Of a stretch of 64,000 nt of DNA, positions 17,215 through 26,298 are shown one piece after another. Made by a program: the position numbers and the translations under genes. The DNA is from Devosia beringensis (lineage in GTDB: Bacteria; Pseudomonadota; Alphaproteobacteria; Rhizobiales; Devosiaceae): positions 868,001 to 932,000 of the forward strand of contig NZ_CP045422.1 of the NCBI RefSeq assembly GCF_014926585.1, in the 5' to 3' direction. The notes below the pieces were generated by a model. That model had not been told where the DNA came from, ran no database searches, and saw nothing but the letters and a program-made list of their open reading frames with translations. The stretch's first letter is position 1; each line of letters opens with the position of its first letter.

Positions 17215-17886
17215 ATGCGTATTCTGCTTGTTGAAGACAATGAAGACCTGGGCGAGGCGATCGAGAAGCGCCTGCGCAGCGCCGGCCATTCGGTGGAATG
17301 GGTGCGCGACGGCAATGACGTGGTGCCCACGGCCGAGGGCGATGACTTCGATGCGGTGGCGCTCGACCTTATGCTGCCCAATCGCGACGGCATCAGCCTG
17401 ATCGCCGAATTGCGCCGGCGCAAGTTTGCCGCGCCAATCCTGGTCATTACCGCCCGCTCGGAAATCGACGACAAGGTGAGCCTGCTCGACCTGGGCGCGG
17501 ACGACTATCTAGTCAAGCCATTCGACCTGCGCGAGCTCGAGGCGCGCTTAAGGGCGCTGATCCGGCGCACCGGCGGGCAGACCACGAGCACGCTGGCGGT
17601 GGGGAACCTCGAAATGGACCTGGCCGGGCTCAATGCCAGTGTCGACGGGCGTTCGCTGGAGCTGGGGCGGCGGGAATTCAGGCTGCTCGAAATCCTCGTC
17701 ACCCATGCCGGCAAGGTGGTGCCCAAGGAGCGGCTGATGAACCAGCTGTTCAATTTCGACGAGGCGGTGTCGGTCAATGCGCTCGAGCTGCATATCTCGC
17801 GGCTACGCAAGAAGCTCGAGCCGGCCAATATCGAGATCGGCACGGTGCGCGGGGTGGGTTACGTGGTGCGGGCCCCGCATGGGTAG
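17215..17886 (+). CDS. OmpR/TctD-type response regulator
   Basis: A 223-residue two-component regulator. The N-terminal receiver domain (1-115) has the acidic pair (VEDNED), phosphoacceptor D51 in VALDLMLPNRDG, the conserved Thr/Ser (ITARS) and Lys in YLVKPFD. The C-terminal winged-helix DNA-binding domain (about 125-220) ends in VNALELHISRLRKKL...IGTVRGVGYVVR. Resemblance to the TctD/QseB branch is strong. The partner kinase follows at 18096, and a tctCBA transporter lies 3 kb away, which fits a TctDE-like role by inference. Confidence 0.92.
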   Translation: MRILLVEDNEDLGEAIEKRLRSAGHSVEWVRDGNDVVPTAEGDDFDAVALDLMLPNRDGISLIAELRRRKFAAPILVITARSEIDDKVSLLDLGADDYLVKPFDLRELEARLRALIRRTGGQTTSTLAVGNLEMDLAGLNASVDGRSLELGRREFRLLEILVTHAGKVVPKERLMNQLFNFDEAVSVNALELHISRLRKKLEPANIEIGTVRGVGYVVRAPHG

Positions 17887-17920
17887 AGACCGCTTGGAAA
17901 CTCTACTGCGTCGGCCAACT

Positions 17921-17991
17921 GTCGGCGTTTTCTCCGCTTCCGGTGCTCACGTACACATGTACGCTGCGCTCCGGTTCTCGAAAACACCGAC
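17921..17991. repeat. 71-bp imperfect inverted repeat between regulator and kinase genes
   Basis: The left arm starts GTCGGCGTTTTC and the right arm ends GAAAACACCGAC; the centre is GTACA-CA-TGTAC (17951-17962). The arms match at their outer 12, middle CCGG and inner CGTACA segments. It resembles dispersed intergenic repeats common in rhizobial genomes. It could fold into a long hairpin in the bicistronic transcript and set the kinase/regulator ratio (inference). Confidence 0.6.
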
Positions 17992-18046
17992 ATTTGACTC
18001 GCCGCAGCGAATTTCGAAACGGTCTCTCACCACGACCACCGCGCGC

Positions 18047-18071
18047 CACCCTCCCCGCGAGGGGGAGGGTG
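18047..18071. repeat. Short GC-rich palindromic repeat before the kinase gene
   Basis: CACCCTCCCC and GGGGAGGGTG form a 10-bp inverted repeat with a 5-nt loop, 25 bp before the kinase start. It is the same family as the repeats at 6382-6404 and around the insertion sequence. Confidence 0.7.
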
Positions 18072-18095
18072 CCCATCTCAATTGCGGAGGCGGCG

Positions 18096-20564
18096 GTGCC
18101 GGTCGGTAAGTCGTTTTCGATCCGCCGGCGCATCCTGGCGCTGGCTTTGGTGCTGCTGCTGGCGGCGGCGGTGGTGCTGATCGTGTTTATCCGCGACTAT
18201 GCCGAGCGCTCGGCCGACCGGGCCTTTGACCGGCTGCTGGCGGCCTCGGCCCTGACCATTGCCGGGGCGGTGCAGGTGGAGGGCGACACGGTGATCGTGG
18301 AGCTGCCCTTTGCCTCGTTCGGCATGTTTTCCGGGCGCGACCGGGTATTCTATGCGGTGGAGACGCCGGGCGGGACGGCGGTGACCGGCTATGCGGACCT
18401 GTCGGCCGACCTGCCGGAGCTGACTTCGGCGGGGCCGGTCTTTGCCGATACGATGTATCGCGGCGAACTGGTGCGGGTGGCGAGCGTGGGACGGCTGACC
18501 TCGTCGGGCGGGGACGCGGACTGGGTGACCATCCATGTCGCGGAAACCCAGAGCGAGCGCGAGGCGCTGGCGGCGGAAATCCTGGGCAATGCCATCGTGC
18601 CGGTGGTGGCGCTGACGCTGCTGGCCATTGCCCTGGTCTGGTTCGGCATCGGACGGATGTTTGCGCCGCTCTATCAGCTGGAGCAGGAATTGCGCGGGCG
18701 GGCGCCCGATGACCTGTCGCCGGTCACCGTGCCGGTGCCGGTGGAGGTGAGCCAGCTGGTGAGCGGGCTCAATGCCTTCATGAGCCGGCTGGGCAGTGCC
18801 ATGGAGCGGGTGACCGGGCTGGTGGCCGAGGCGGCCCATGAGGTGCGCACGCCGCTGGCCTCGCTGCGGGCGCAGGCCGAGGTGGCAATGGATGAGCAGG
18901 ATCCCGAGGCGTTGCGCCGCAGGATCGGCCGCATCCACCAGGGCGCGGTGCAGGCCAGCCAGCTGGTGAGCCAGCTGCTGATGGAGGCGACCATTACCCA
19001 TCGGCTGGAAAACCAGGAGAGCGATGCCACGGTGCTGGGCGCGGTGGTGGAGGAGGTGCGGCAGCGGCTGGACCCCGACCAGGCGCGGCGGCTGGTGGTG
19101 GCCATGGACACGGTGGCGGCCGAAGCTGCCATCCGCGGCGACCGGGTGGCGCTGCGCGAAATGGTGCGCAATGTGGTGGACAATGCCCTGGTCTATTCGG
19201 ATGGCGTGGTGGAGATCGATGGCACGGTGACCCAGGGCATGATGACACTGGCGGTGCGCGACCGCGGCCCCGGCATTGCCGATGGCGAAAAGACCAGCGT
19301 GCTGGAGCGGTTCAAGCGCGGCACGGCCAGCGGCAGCAGGGCGGGGTCGGGGCTGGGCCTGTCCATCGTCAAGCGCGTGGTGGAAGCCCATCGCGGCGCG
19401 CTGCGGCTGAACGACCGACCGGGCGGCGGGCTGGTGGTGGAAATCGACCTGCCGACCGTCGGGCGCAATCCCAAGGCCGAGCAGATGCGCAAGGCACTGG
19501 GGAGCCTGTCGGCCCTCGTGGTGTGCCTGATGCTGGCGCAGCCGCAGGAGGCCCAGGCCGCCGCCACGACCTATCCGGCACGCGATGGCAGCAGCGACAG
19601 GGTCCTCACCATTGTGGGGGTGACCGACACGCCGCTCTTCGCCCAGTTCATCGCCGGCTTCCAGGGCCTGCATGGCGGGGTGACGGTGGTCTATGAGGAG
19701 ACGGACTCGCTGCCGCTCTATGAGCGCTATCTGGCTGGCACCATGGACCCCAAGCCGGACCTGCTGATCAGTTCGGCCGCCGACCTGATGATCAAGCTGG
19801 CCAATGACGGCCATGCCATGGCCTATGAAACGCCCTGGCTGGGCGCCCTGCCCGACTGGGCGCATTGGCGCAATGAGGTGTTCGGCTTCACCTTCGAGCC
19901 GGCGGTTATCATCTACAATCCCGACCTGATCGCAGCCGAAGAGGCGCCGCGCACGCATTTGCGGCTGGCCGAAATGCTGGAGAGCCAGACCGAGCGCTTC
20001 CGCGGGAAAATCGCCACCTATGACATTGCCCTGAGCGGGGTGGGCTATCTGCTGGCGGCGCAGGACCAGGTGATCTCGTCGAACTTCTGGCGGCTGGCGG
20101 CGGCCTTTGGCCGGGTGGAAGCGCAGTTCAGCGGCTCGAGCCCGGCGATCCTCAATGGCGTGGCCGACGGCTCGCTGGCGCTGGGCTTCAACGTGCTGGG
20201 CTCCTATGCCTTCGGGCGCAAGGCGGCGGGGGCCAATATCGACATCGTGGTGCCCGATGACTATGTGCTGGTGCTGACCCGCGCCATGCTGATCCCGCGC
20301 GATGCGCCGTTTCCCGAACTGGGCAAGGACTTTGTCGATTTCGCGCTGTCGCCGGCGGGGCAGAGCATTGCCGCGGGGCAGACGGCGCTGGGGGCCGTGG
20401 TCAGCGGCACGCGGGGGGAATGGACCAGCGAGAGTATTGCCGGCCAGGGGCGCGGGGTGATCCAGCCGATCGGCCTGGGACCCTCGCTGATGGTCTCGCT
20501 CGACCAGCAGCGGCGGAAGCGCTTCCTCGATACCTGGAACGAGATCGTGTCGCCGGGGCGCTAG
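18096..20564 (+). CDS. Histidine kinase fused to a periplasmic solute-binding domain
   Basis: An 822-residue protein. TM1 is about residues 14-33, then a periplasmic sensor, TM2 at about 163-187, a HAMP-like linker, HisKA with H248 (AEAAHEVRTPLASL), and an HATPase with NVVDNALVYS, DRGPGIADGE and SGLGLSIVKRVVE, ending near residue 455. With no break in frame, a signal-peptide-like segment follows (M464, SLSALVVCLMLAQ...AQAAA), then a complete extracellular solute-binding domain (about 490-822). That domain contains DLLISSAADLMIKL, EPAVIIYNPDLIA and FVDFALSPAGQSIAAGQ, as in iron/AfuA-type binding proteins. In relatives these are usually separate genes. An internal start at 19485 could also release a secreted binding protein. 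GTG at 18096 follows GGAGG at 5-nt spacing. Confidence 0.85.
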   Translation: MPVGKSFSIRRRILALALVLLLAAAVVLIVFIRDYAERSADRAFDRLLAASALTIAGAVQVEGDTVIVELPFASFGMFSGRDRVFYAVETPGGTAVTGYADLSADLPELTSAGPVFADTMYRGELVRVASVGRLTSSGGDADWVTIHVAETQSEREALAAEILGNAIVPVVALTLLAIALVWFGIGRMFAPLYQLEQELRGRAPDDLSPVTVPVPVEVSQLVSGLNAFMSRLGSAMERVTGLVAEAAHEVRTPLASLRAQAEVAMDEQDPEALRRRIGRIHQGAVQASQLVSQLLMEATITHRLENQESDATVLGAVVEEVRQRLDPDQARRLVVAMDTVAAEAAIRGDRVALREMVRNVVDNALVYSDGVVEIDGTVTQGMMTLAVRDRGPGIADGEKTSVLERFKRGTASGSRAGSGLGLSIVKRVVEAHRGALRLNDRPGGGLVVEIDLPTVGRNPKAEQMRKALGSLSALVVCLMLAQPQEAQAAATTYPARDGSSDRVLTIVGVTDTPLFAQFIAGFQGLHGGVTVVYEETDSLPLYERYLAGTMDPKPDLLISSAADLMIKLANDGHAMAYETPWLGALPDWAHWRNEVFGFTFEPAVIIYNPDLIAAEEAPRTHLRLAEMLESQTERFRGKIATYDIALSGVGYLLAAQDQVISSNFWRLAAAFGRVEAQFSGSSPAILNGVADGSLALGFNVLGSYAFGRKAAGANIDIVVPDDYVLVLTRAMLIPRDAPFPELGKDFVDFALSPAGQSIAAGQTALGAVVSGTRGEWTSESIAGQGRGVIQPIGLGPSLMVSLDQQRRKRFLDTWNEIVSPGR

Positions 20565-20899
20565 AACAATTCACCGCGTCTTTGACGCGGTAAAATGTTC
20601 CAAGTCCTTGTTGGTCGCGTTTTCGAACCGCAAAACCAGTATCCACTTTTCCTGAAAACGCTCCAGGCGGCTGCAGGGCGACCCGGGGCTGGGCAGCCAT
20701 GCGTCAAGCGCATGAGTATGGCAGAAAAAGCCCGAATCTGGCGCATGTGAGTACTTTGACTGAGACGCCTGAGGCATATTGCATGCAGCGCATGGCTGCG
20801 GTGTCCTCCGGGCCCTAGTATAACGGCCCGCATGCGCCCACCTGTCTAGTCATGAAAGCGACCCGGCAATTCGGTTGGGTCTTTTGAGGAACCGGACAA
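20565..20899. other. Intergenic region with rhizobial-type repeat
   Basis: 335 bp without a credible gene. Immediately after the kinase stop, ACCGCGTC-TTT-GACGCGGT (20573-20591) forms a perfect 8-bp hairpin, flanked by GAACA and TGTTC. This is followed by CGTTTTCGAACCGCAAAACC...TCCACTTTTCC, a sequence type common in Hyphomicrobiales spacers. The hairpin may end kinase transcription, although no long T-run follows. Confidence 0.55.
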
Positions 20900-21070
20900 A
20901 TGAGCACCCCCCGCAAGTCATTCTTTGCGACCCTTGGCACCTTCGTTGAAGTGTTTGGCAGCGCTGCTGCCGTCTCCAACGCCGTCGAGGCCGGCCGTGC
21001 TCCCAAGGCCCGGCACCTGAAGTCCCTCGGTATCGATGCCGACGCTTTCCGGTCGATCGGCAGGATCTAA
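20900..21070 (+). CDS. 56-residue small protein, DUF1127-like C-terminus
   Basis: A short gene with GAGGA 9 nt before the ATG and a strong terminator after it. The product starts MSTPRKSFFATLGTFVEVFG and ends HLKSLGIDADAFRSIGRI. The L..LGID...F..I pattern recalls small DUF1127 proteins of alphaproteobacteria, but the characteristic arginine-rich N-terminus is lacking. It is basic, soluble and probably helical. Function unknown. Confidence 0.6.
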   Translation: MSTPRKSFFATLGTFVEVFGSAAAVSNAVEAGRAPKARHLKSLGIDADAFRSIGRI

Positions 21071-21135
21071 GTCTCCCTGGCTGCAGGCCGCCTCCCCTCC
21101 GCGGCGACCTGCGCCGAGCCTGCCATCTGACATGA

Positions 21136-21172
21136 GAAAGCCCGGTTGCCAGCAATGGCATCCGGGCTTTTT
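21136..21172. terminator. Rho-independent terminator
   Basis: AAAGCCCGG ... CCGGGCTTT, with a second inner pair GCCA/TGGC, is followed by a T-run on the plus strand and an A-run on the minus side. It lies between the small gene at 20900 and the convergent tctA, so it can serve both directions. Two direct copies of TTCGTATCGG follow (21171-21190). Confidence 0.85.
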
Positions 21173-21202
21173 CGTATCGGTTCGTATCGGCGATGGCAGG
21201 CG

Positions 21203-22750
21203 CTAGTCTTCGTCGCTGGCCAGTTGCCCGAGCACGGCGCCCTGGCCGCGCAGGCGGAACCAGAGCGGGATCAACACCGCAGCAGCCGCCAGCGTGTAGA
21301 GCACGATGGCGATAGGCGAATGCACCAGAATGCCCAGATCGCCCTGGGAAATCGCCAGGGCCCGGCGCAATTGCTGCTCGGCCATGGGACCCAGAATGAG
21401 GCCGATGACCACCGGGGCGATGGGATAGCCGAAGCGGCGCAGCAGATAGCCCAGAATGCCGAAGGCCAGCAGCATCATCAGCTCGAAGGAAAAGCGGATG
21501 CCCAACAGGTTGCCCGACATGGCGCCATTGGCGCCCAGCGTGCCCAGGGTGGCAAAGACCAGGATGCCGCCATAGAGCCAGGGCTTGGGAATGGCGAGCA
21601 GCTTCACCCACAGACCGATCAGCGGCAGGTTGAGCACAACCAGCATGAAATTGGCGACCAGCAGGCTGGCGATCAGCGCCCAGACCAGGCTGGCATTGTT
21701 GGTGAACAGCAGCGGGCCGGGCTGCAGGCCGAACTGCTGGAAGCCGGCCAGCATGATAGCCGCAGTCGCCGAGGTGGGCAGGCCCAGGGTCAGCAGCGGC
21801 ACCAGGGTGCCGGCGGCCGAGGCATTGTTGGCGGCTTCGGGGCCGGCGACGCCTTCAATGGCGCCTTCGCCGAATTCTTCGGGATGCTTGGTCAGCTGCC
21901 GCTCGGCGGCATAGGAAAAGAAGGTGCCGATCTCGGCGCCGCCGGCAGGCATGGCGCCGATGGGAAAGCCGATCAGCGTGCCGCGCAGCCAGGGCGCCCA
22001 GGAGCGCTTCCAATCCTCAATCGTCATCCAGACCGAGCCTTTGACGGCCAGGATCTCGTCCTTGATGCTGCCCGAGGTGCTGGCGATCATCAGGGTTTCA
22101 CCGATGGCGAAAAGAGCCACGGCCAGCGTCGTGACCTCGATGCCGTCGAGCAGATCGGGAATGCCGAAGGCCAGGCGGGCCTGGCCGGTCTGCAGATCGA
22201 TGCCGATTATGCCCAGGCCCAGGCCAATGAACAAAGCGGTGACACCGCGCAAAGCAGAGTCGCCAAAGGCCGCCGAGACGGTGATGAAGGCCAGCACCAT
22301 GAGGGCGAAATAGTCGGCTGGACCGAACATCAGCGCGAACTTGACGACGAAGGGGGCGATGAAGGCGAGCGCCAGGGTGGCGATCAGCCCGGCCACGAAG
22401 GAGCCGATGGCCGAGGTGGCCAAAGCGGGGCCGCCGCGACCCTTGCGGGCCATCTTGTTGCCCTCGAGCGCGGTGACGATGGAGGCGCTTTCGCCGGGGG
22501 TATTGAGCAGGATGGAGGTGGTCGAGCCGCCATACATGCCGCCATAATAGATGCCGGCAAACATGATGAGCGAGCCGGCCGCATCAAGCTTGTAGGTGAC
22601 GGGCAGCAGCAGGGCCACGGTCAGCGCCGGGCCGATGCCGGGCAGGACGCCGACGGCGGTGCCCAGGGTAACGCCGATAAAGGCATAGATCAGGTTCTGC
22701 CACTGCAGCGCAGCCAGCAGGCCCTGTCCGAGCAGGCCGAAGGTATCCAT
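21203..22750 (-). CDS. tctA: Tripartite tricarboxylate transporter, large permease TctA
   Basis: A 515-residue inner-membrane protein with about twelve helices, the large subunit of a binding-protein-dependent secondary transporter for citrate-like acids. Signatures are [97 protein letters not shown] and [29 protein letters not shown]. It is the last gene of a tctC-tctB-tctA operon and sits 15 bp after tctB. Confidence 0.95.
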   Translation of the reverse strand: MDTFGLLGQGLLAALQWQNLIYAFIGVTLGTAVGVLPGIGPALTVALLLPVTYKLDAAGSLIMFAGIYYGGMYGGSTTSILLNTPGESASIVTALEGNKMARKGRGGPALATSAIGSFVAGLIATLALAFIAPFVVKFALMFGPADYFALMVLAFITVSAAFGDSALRGVTALFIGLGLGIIGIDLQTGQARLAFGIPDLLDGIEVTTLAVALFAIGETLMIASTSGSIKDEILAVKGSVWMTIEDWKRSWAPWLRGTLIGFPIGAMPAGGAEIGTFFSYAAERQLTKHPEEFGEGAIEGVAGPEAANNASAAGTLVPLLTLGLPTSATAAIMLAGFQQFGLQPGPLLFTNNASLVWALIASLLVANFMLVVLNLPLIGLWVKLLAIPKPWLYGGILVFATLGTLGANGAMSGNLLGIRFSFELMMLLAFGILGYLLRRFGYPIAPVVIGLILGPMAEQQLRRALAISQGDLGILVHSPIAIVLYTLAAAAVLIPLWFRLRGQGAVLGQLASDED

Positions 22751-22765
22751 TTCAGCGCGTTCCGA

Positions 22766-23251
22766 TCACGGGAGAAGCCGCTCGAGAGGTCCGGCCGGCA
22801 GCGACAATTGCAGGCCGCGCGCGAAGATGAACCAGACGATGAGCGAAAAGAGGATGCCGATGGGAATGGTCTGCCACAGCGGGCCGCGGCCAAAGCCCTT
22901 GGCGGTGAAGGCAAAGAGCAGACCGGTGGCGATGGCAAAGCCGGCGGTTGAGAGCAGCAGGATCTGGGTGACCAGGCCCGCGACGATCCACAGCATCGGG
23001 GTGAAGCTGCCCTTGTCGCGGGCGGGAAAGCTGCCGCGCAGGGCCGAAACCAGCGTGCCGAGCGACAGCAGGACCAGGCCGCCGGCGATGACATAGGGAA
23101 AGACAGTGGGGCCGATACGCTGCTGCACCGGCGGCACGCGCATCAGGCTCATCTGCCAGATGATGACCCCGGCAATGATCGCCAGGATCGCCGCTATGAC
23201 AAGCGCCGCCCCATCGGGGCGGCGCGAGAGATTGGGTGAGCCGGTGGTCAT
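22766..23251 (-). CDS. tctB: Tripartite tricarboxylate transporter, small permease TctB
   Basis: A 161-residue protein with four predicted helices (LVIAAILAIIAGVIIWQM; VFPYVIAGGLVLLSLGTLVSAL; MLWIVAGLVTQILLL and GFAIATGLLFAFTAKGFG; IPIGILFSLIVWFIFARGLQLSLPAGPLE). The RIGPTVFPYVIAGGL and terminal LPAGPLE segments are typical. It is the small membrane subunit that pairs with TctA. Its start overlaps the tctC stop by 4 bp. Confidence 0.92.
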   Translation of the reverse strand: MTTGSPNLSRRPDGAALVIAAILAIIAGVIIWQMSLMRVPPVQQRIGPTVFPYVIAGGLVLLSLGTLVSALRGSFPARDKGSFTPMLWIVAGLVTQILLLSTAGFAIATGLLFAFTAKGFGRGPLWQTIPIGILFSLIVWFIFARGLQLSLPAGPLERLLP

Positions 23252-24186
23252 TGCACCAGGCCAACGTCTTTCAGGATGGCCGAGGTGGCTTCGATATCCT
23301 TGGCTAGCTGGGCGTCGAACTCGGCGCCAGCCAGGTACATGTCGACCCAGCCCTTGGTCTCCAAGGCGGTGGTCCAGGAGGCAGAGGTCACCATCTTTTC
23401 GATATCGGCGTTGATGGCAGCCTTCTGCTCGTCGGTGATGCCGGGGGCAGCGGCGACCATGCGCCAGTTTTCCACGACCACGTCGACGCCCGAATCCTTG
23501 AGGGTCGGGATGTCACCAAGCGGCTCTGCGCCGGTGACGGCCAAAGCGCGCAGGTCGCCGGCCTCGATCTGGGCAGCGAATTCGCCGGCACCGGAAATAC
23601 CCACGGTCACCTGGCCGCCGAGAACGGCCGCGAGTGCTTCACCACCGCCCGAATAGGCAATGTAGTTGACCAGGGTGGGATCGACGCCGACGGCCTTGGC
23701 GACGAGGCCAGCAGCAATATGATCGACGCCACCGGCCGAACCACCAGCCCAGGACACCGCACCGGGGTCGGCCTTGAGCATGGTCACGAGATCGGCCATC
23801 GTCTGCAGCGGCGAGTTGGCCGGCACGACGATGATGTCGGATTCGCCGGTCAGGCGGGCGATCGGCGTGACATTGGCCAGCGAGACAGGCGACTGGTTGG
23901 TCAGCACGGCGCCGACCATGACATAGCCGCCGACGATGAGAGCATCAGGATTGCCGGCATATTGATTGGCAAACTGGGCCAGGCCAATGGTGCCGCCAGC
24001 GCCGGGCACGTTGGTGACCTGCACATTGCCCGAAATGCCTTCGGTCTGCAGGGCTTCCTGCATGGTGCGGGCGGTCTGGTCCCAGCCGCCGCCGGGAGCA
24101 GCGGGTGCCATGATGGCATAGTCGGCGGCATAGGCCGAAGTCGCGAGTGCGCCAGTGAGCAGCGCAGCCAAGAACAGCTTGTTCAT
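23248..24186 (-). CDS. tctC: Tripartite tricarboxylate transporter substrate-binding protein TctC
   Basis: A 312-residue periplasmic binding protein with a cleavable signal ([22 protein letters not shown]). The family pattern [60 protein letters not shown] and [11 protein letters not shown] is clear. It captures a carboxylate and delivers it to TctAB; the exact ligand is unknown. The ATG at 24186 follows GGGAGG with ideal spacing, and the longer upstream frame is not protein-like. It is the first gene of the operon; the TctDE-like pair at 17215-20564 is a plausible regulator. Confidence 0.95.
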   Translation of the reverse strand: MNKLFLAALLTGALATSAYAADYAIMAPAAPGGGWDQTARTMQEALQTEGISGNVQVTNVPGAGGTIGLAQFANQYAGNPDALIVGGYVMVGAVLTNQSPVSLANVTPIARLTGESDIIVVPANSPLQTMADLVTMLKADPGAVSWAGGSAGGVDHIAAGLVAKAVGVDPTLVNYIAYSGGGEALAAVLGGQVTVGISGAGEFAAQIEAGDLRALAVTGAEPLGDIPTLKDSGVDVVVENWRMVAAAPGITDEQKAAINADIEKMVTSASWTTALETKGWVDMYLAGAEFDAQLAKDIEATSAILKDVGLVQ

Positions 24187-24283
24187 AAGTCCTCCCAAAG
24201 AATCCGGAACGTCGTTGCGTTCGTGGGGAGGAACATAGACCGCGCTGCCTGTCACCGTCCTGTCGCGGACAGACCTGACAGGA

Positions 24284-26143
24284 TCAGGCGGAGCGCTTGC
24301 TCGGCTGCCCGGGCTTGTCGGCCAAATCGAGATCGTCGCGCTGCTGGGCGAACATGGACAGCAGGTGGGTGGTGTCTTCGGTGGAACAGGGCCGGGAGAA
24401 CAGGAAGCCCTGCCCCAGCTTGCAGCCAAGTTCGGACAGTGCATTGGCCTGGACGGCGGTTTCGACGCCCTCGGCAACCACGGTCATGTTGAGCTTGCGT
24501 GCGATCTCGATGATGCAGCCGACAATGGCGTCGCTGGCGGCGTCGGTGCAGATGCGGTCGACGAAGGACTTGTCGATCTTGATGACATCGACCGGAAAGC
24601 TCAGCAAATGCGTCAGCGAGGCAAAGCCGGTGCCGAAATCGTCGAGCGCCACCAGCACACCGCGGGCGCGCAGGGCCCGCACGGTGACCGGCACCTGATC
24701 GCTGCCGCCCATGAAGACGGCCTCATTGACCTCGAGCGCGATGTGATGGAGCGGCACATTCACCCGGTCGAAAGCCTCGACGACGCGGCGTTCCAGATCG
24801 CCGCGCAGGAAATCGCCGGAGGTGACGTTGATGCCGACATGCTGGACATCGATGCCCAGGTCGAGCCAGTAGCGGATATCGCCGGCGACCTGGCGCAGCA
24901 CCTGGCCGGTCAGTTGCCAGGCAATGCGCGGATCGGCAAAGGCGGCGTGAAACTCGCCGGCGCTGGCAATGCGGCCATCGGGCATGCGCATGCGGGCGAG
25001 CGCCTCAAGGCCGATGATCTCGGCGGTGTCGAGCCGCACCACGGGCTGGTAGTGCACGAGGATCCGCCCCTGGCTGAGGGCGAGGTCGACATCGCGCACC
25101 ATGCGGGCGCGTTCGAGCATGGAGGTGCGCAGATCGGGCGTGAAGCGGACATAGCCGCCGCGGCGGGTTTCCTTGGCGTGATAGAGGGCGAAATCGGCAT
25201 TCTGGCGCAGCGCGTCGCCATCGGTGCCGTCGGGTCCATAAAGCGCGCCGCCCAGCGTTACATGCGGATCGATTGTCTGGCCGTCGGCTTCGATGAGGCC
25301 GCGCACGGCGCTGATGATCTGATGGGCGGCGTCGGCCAGGCAGGTGGGCGTGCCGCAGCCGGGCACAAGGACGGCAAATTCGTCGCCGCCCAGGCGGCAG
25401 GCCACCAGATCGGGATGGGCGCCGGCAATGCGCTGGGCAATGGTGCGGATCATCAGATCGCCGAAGACGTGGCCGACCGTGTCATTGACCACCTTGAGGT
25501 GATCGATGTCGATGAGCAGCAGGCCGAAGGGCACGCCGGCCGCTGCCGCATGGGCCAGCATGTGGACGAAGTTGCCGCGATTGGCCAGGCCCGTCAGGGC
25601 ATCGAAATAGGCCAGGCGATGATTGCGCTGACGCCCCTGCTCGTGGTCGATCGCCAGGGTGCACAGGTGCAGGCAGGTCTGGACGATATCGCGTTCCATG
25701 ACCGAAGGACCGCGACTGGTACGGTAATAGAAGGCGAAGGTGGCGACCACCAGGCCATCCCTGTCGCGGATGGGGCTCGACCAGCAGGCGCGCAGGCCCA
25801 AAGGCTGCGCCAGGGCCCGGTAGTCATCCCAGAGGGGATCGGTGCCGATATCGGTGACCAGCACCGGCTCATTGCGCCAGGCCGCCGTGCCGCAGGAGCC
25901 GGCCTTGGGCCCGATGGAGGCCCCATCCACGGCAGCGGAAAAGGTGGAAGGCAGGCTGGGCGCGGCGAGCGGATGGATCAGGCCCTGCGCATCGACCGCC
26001 AGCAGGGTGCAATGGGTGTCCGGCGCCAGGGCCTCGGCCCGGCGGCACAGCAGATCGGCAATGGCGGCAAGCGGCTCGCCGCGGGCTACCGCTTCGAGAA
26101 CTTCGGTCTGCAGATGCAGCAGCAATGCACTATCGGTGACCAT
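24284..26143 (-). CDS. GAF-GGDEF-EAL cyclic-di-GMP enzyme
   Basis: A protein of about 619 residues with an N-terminal GAF-type sensor (IGPKAGSCGTAAWRNEPVLVTDIGTDPLWDDY...CWSSPI), a GGDEF diguanylate cyclase domain with the intact active site RLGGDEFAVLVPG and substrate region FDALTGLANR, and an EAL phosphodiesterase domain with GLEALARM, LDDFGTGFASL, IKIDKSFVDR, VAEGVET and GQGFLFSRP. Both activities look possible, since catalytic residues are present. There is no membrane segment, so it is a cytoplasmic sensor. The ATG at 26143 is preferred; a GTG at 26191 would add 16 residues. Confidence 0.92.
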   Translation of the reverse strand: MVTDSALLLHLQTEVLEAVARGEPLAAIADLLCRRAEALAPDTHCTLLAVDAQGLIHPLAAPSLPSTFSAAVDGASIGPKAGSCGTAAWRNEPVLVTDIGTDPLWDDYRALAQPLGLRACWSSPIRDRDGLVVATFAFYYRTSRGPSVMERDIVQTCLHLCTLAIDHEQGRQRNHRLAYFDALTGLANRGNFVHMLAHAAAAGVPFGLLLIDIDHLKVVNDTVGHVFGDLMIRTIAQRIAGAHPDLVACRLGGDEFAVLVPGCGTPTCLADAAHQIISAVRGLIEADGQTIDPHVTLGGALYGPDGTDGDALRQNADFALYHAKETRRGGYVRFTPDLRTSMLERARMVRDVDLALSQGRILVHYQPVVRLDTAEIIGLEALARMRMPDGRIASAGEFHAAFADPRIAWQLTGQVLRQVAGDIRYWLDLGIDVQHVGINVTSGDFLRGDLERRVVEAFDRVNVPLHHIALEVNEAVFMGGSDQVPVTVRALRARGVLVALDDFGTGFASLTHLLSFPVDVIKIDKSFVDRICTDAASDAIVGCIIEIARKLNMTVVAEGVETAVQANALSELGCKLGQGFLFSRPCSTEDTTHLLSMFAQQRDDLDLADKPGQPSKRSA

Positions 26144-26298
26144 GGGGTTCCACTCGCCGGTCGCAACGCATTCCAGACGCTGTTCCACCACGCCTCATGA
26201 AGCGCCCAGTGTGCGCCATAAGGTTGAGACAGTCGTTAAAGGCAGTGGTTAGGTGAGCGTTACCGAAACGGCGCAGATGCTGAAGGACGCCGCAATAC

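Noticed and set aside
18078-19958. 626-codon minus-strand frame opposite the sensor kinase
   Set aside because: Its translation is rich in His/Arg/Gly/Gln with no fold-like pattern; it is caused by the codon bias of the kinase gene.
21171-21190. Two tandem copies of TTCGTATCGG as a possible insertion footprint
   Set aside because: Only two copies directly behind a terminator and no mobile gene; more likely a small local duplication.
24365-26200. 611-codon plus-strand frame opposite the GGDEF-EAL gene
   Set aside because: Antisense shadow of a gene with full catalytic motifs.
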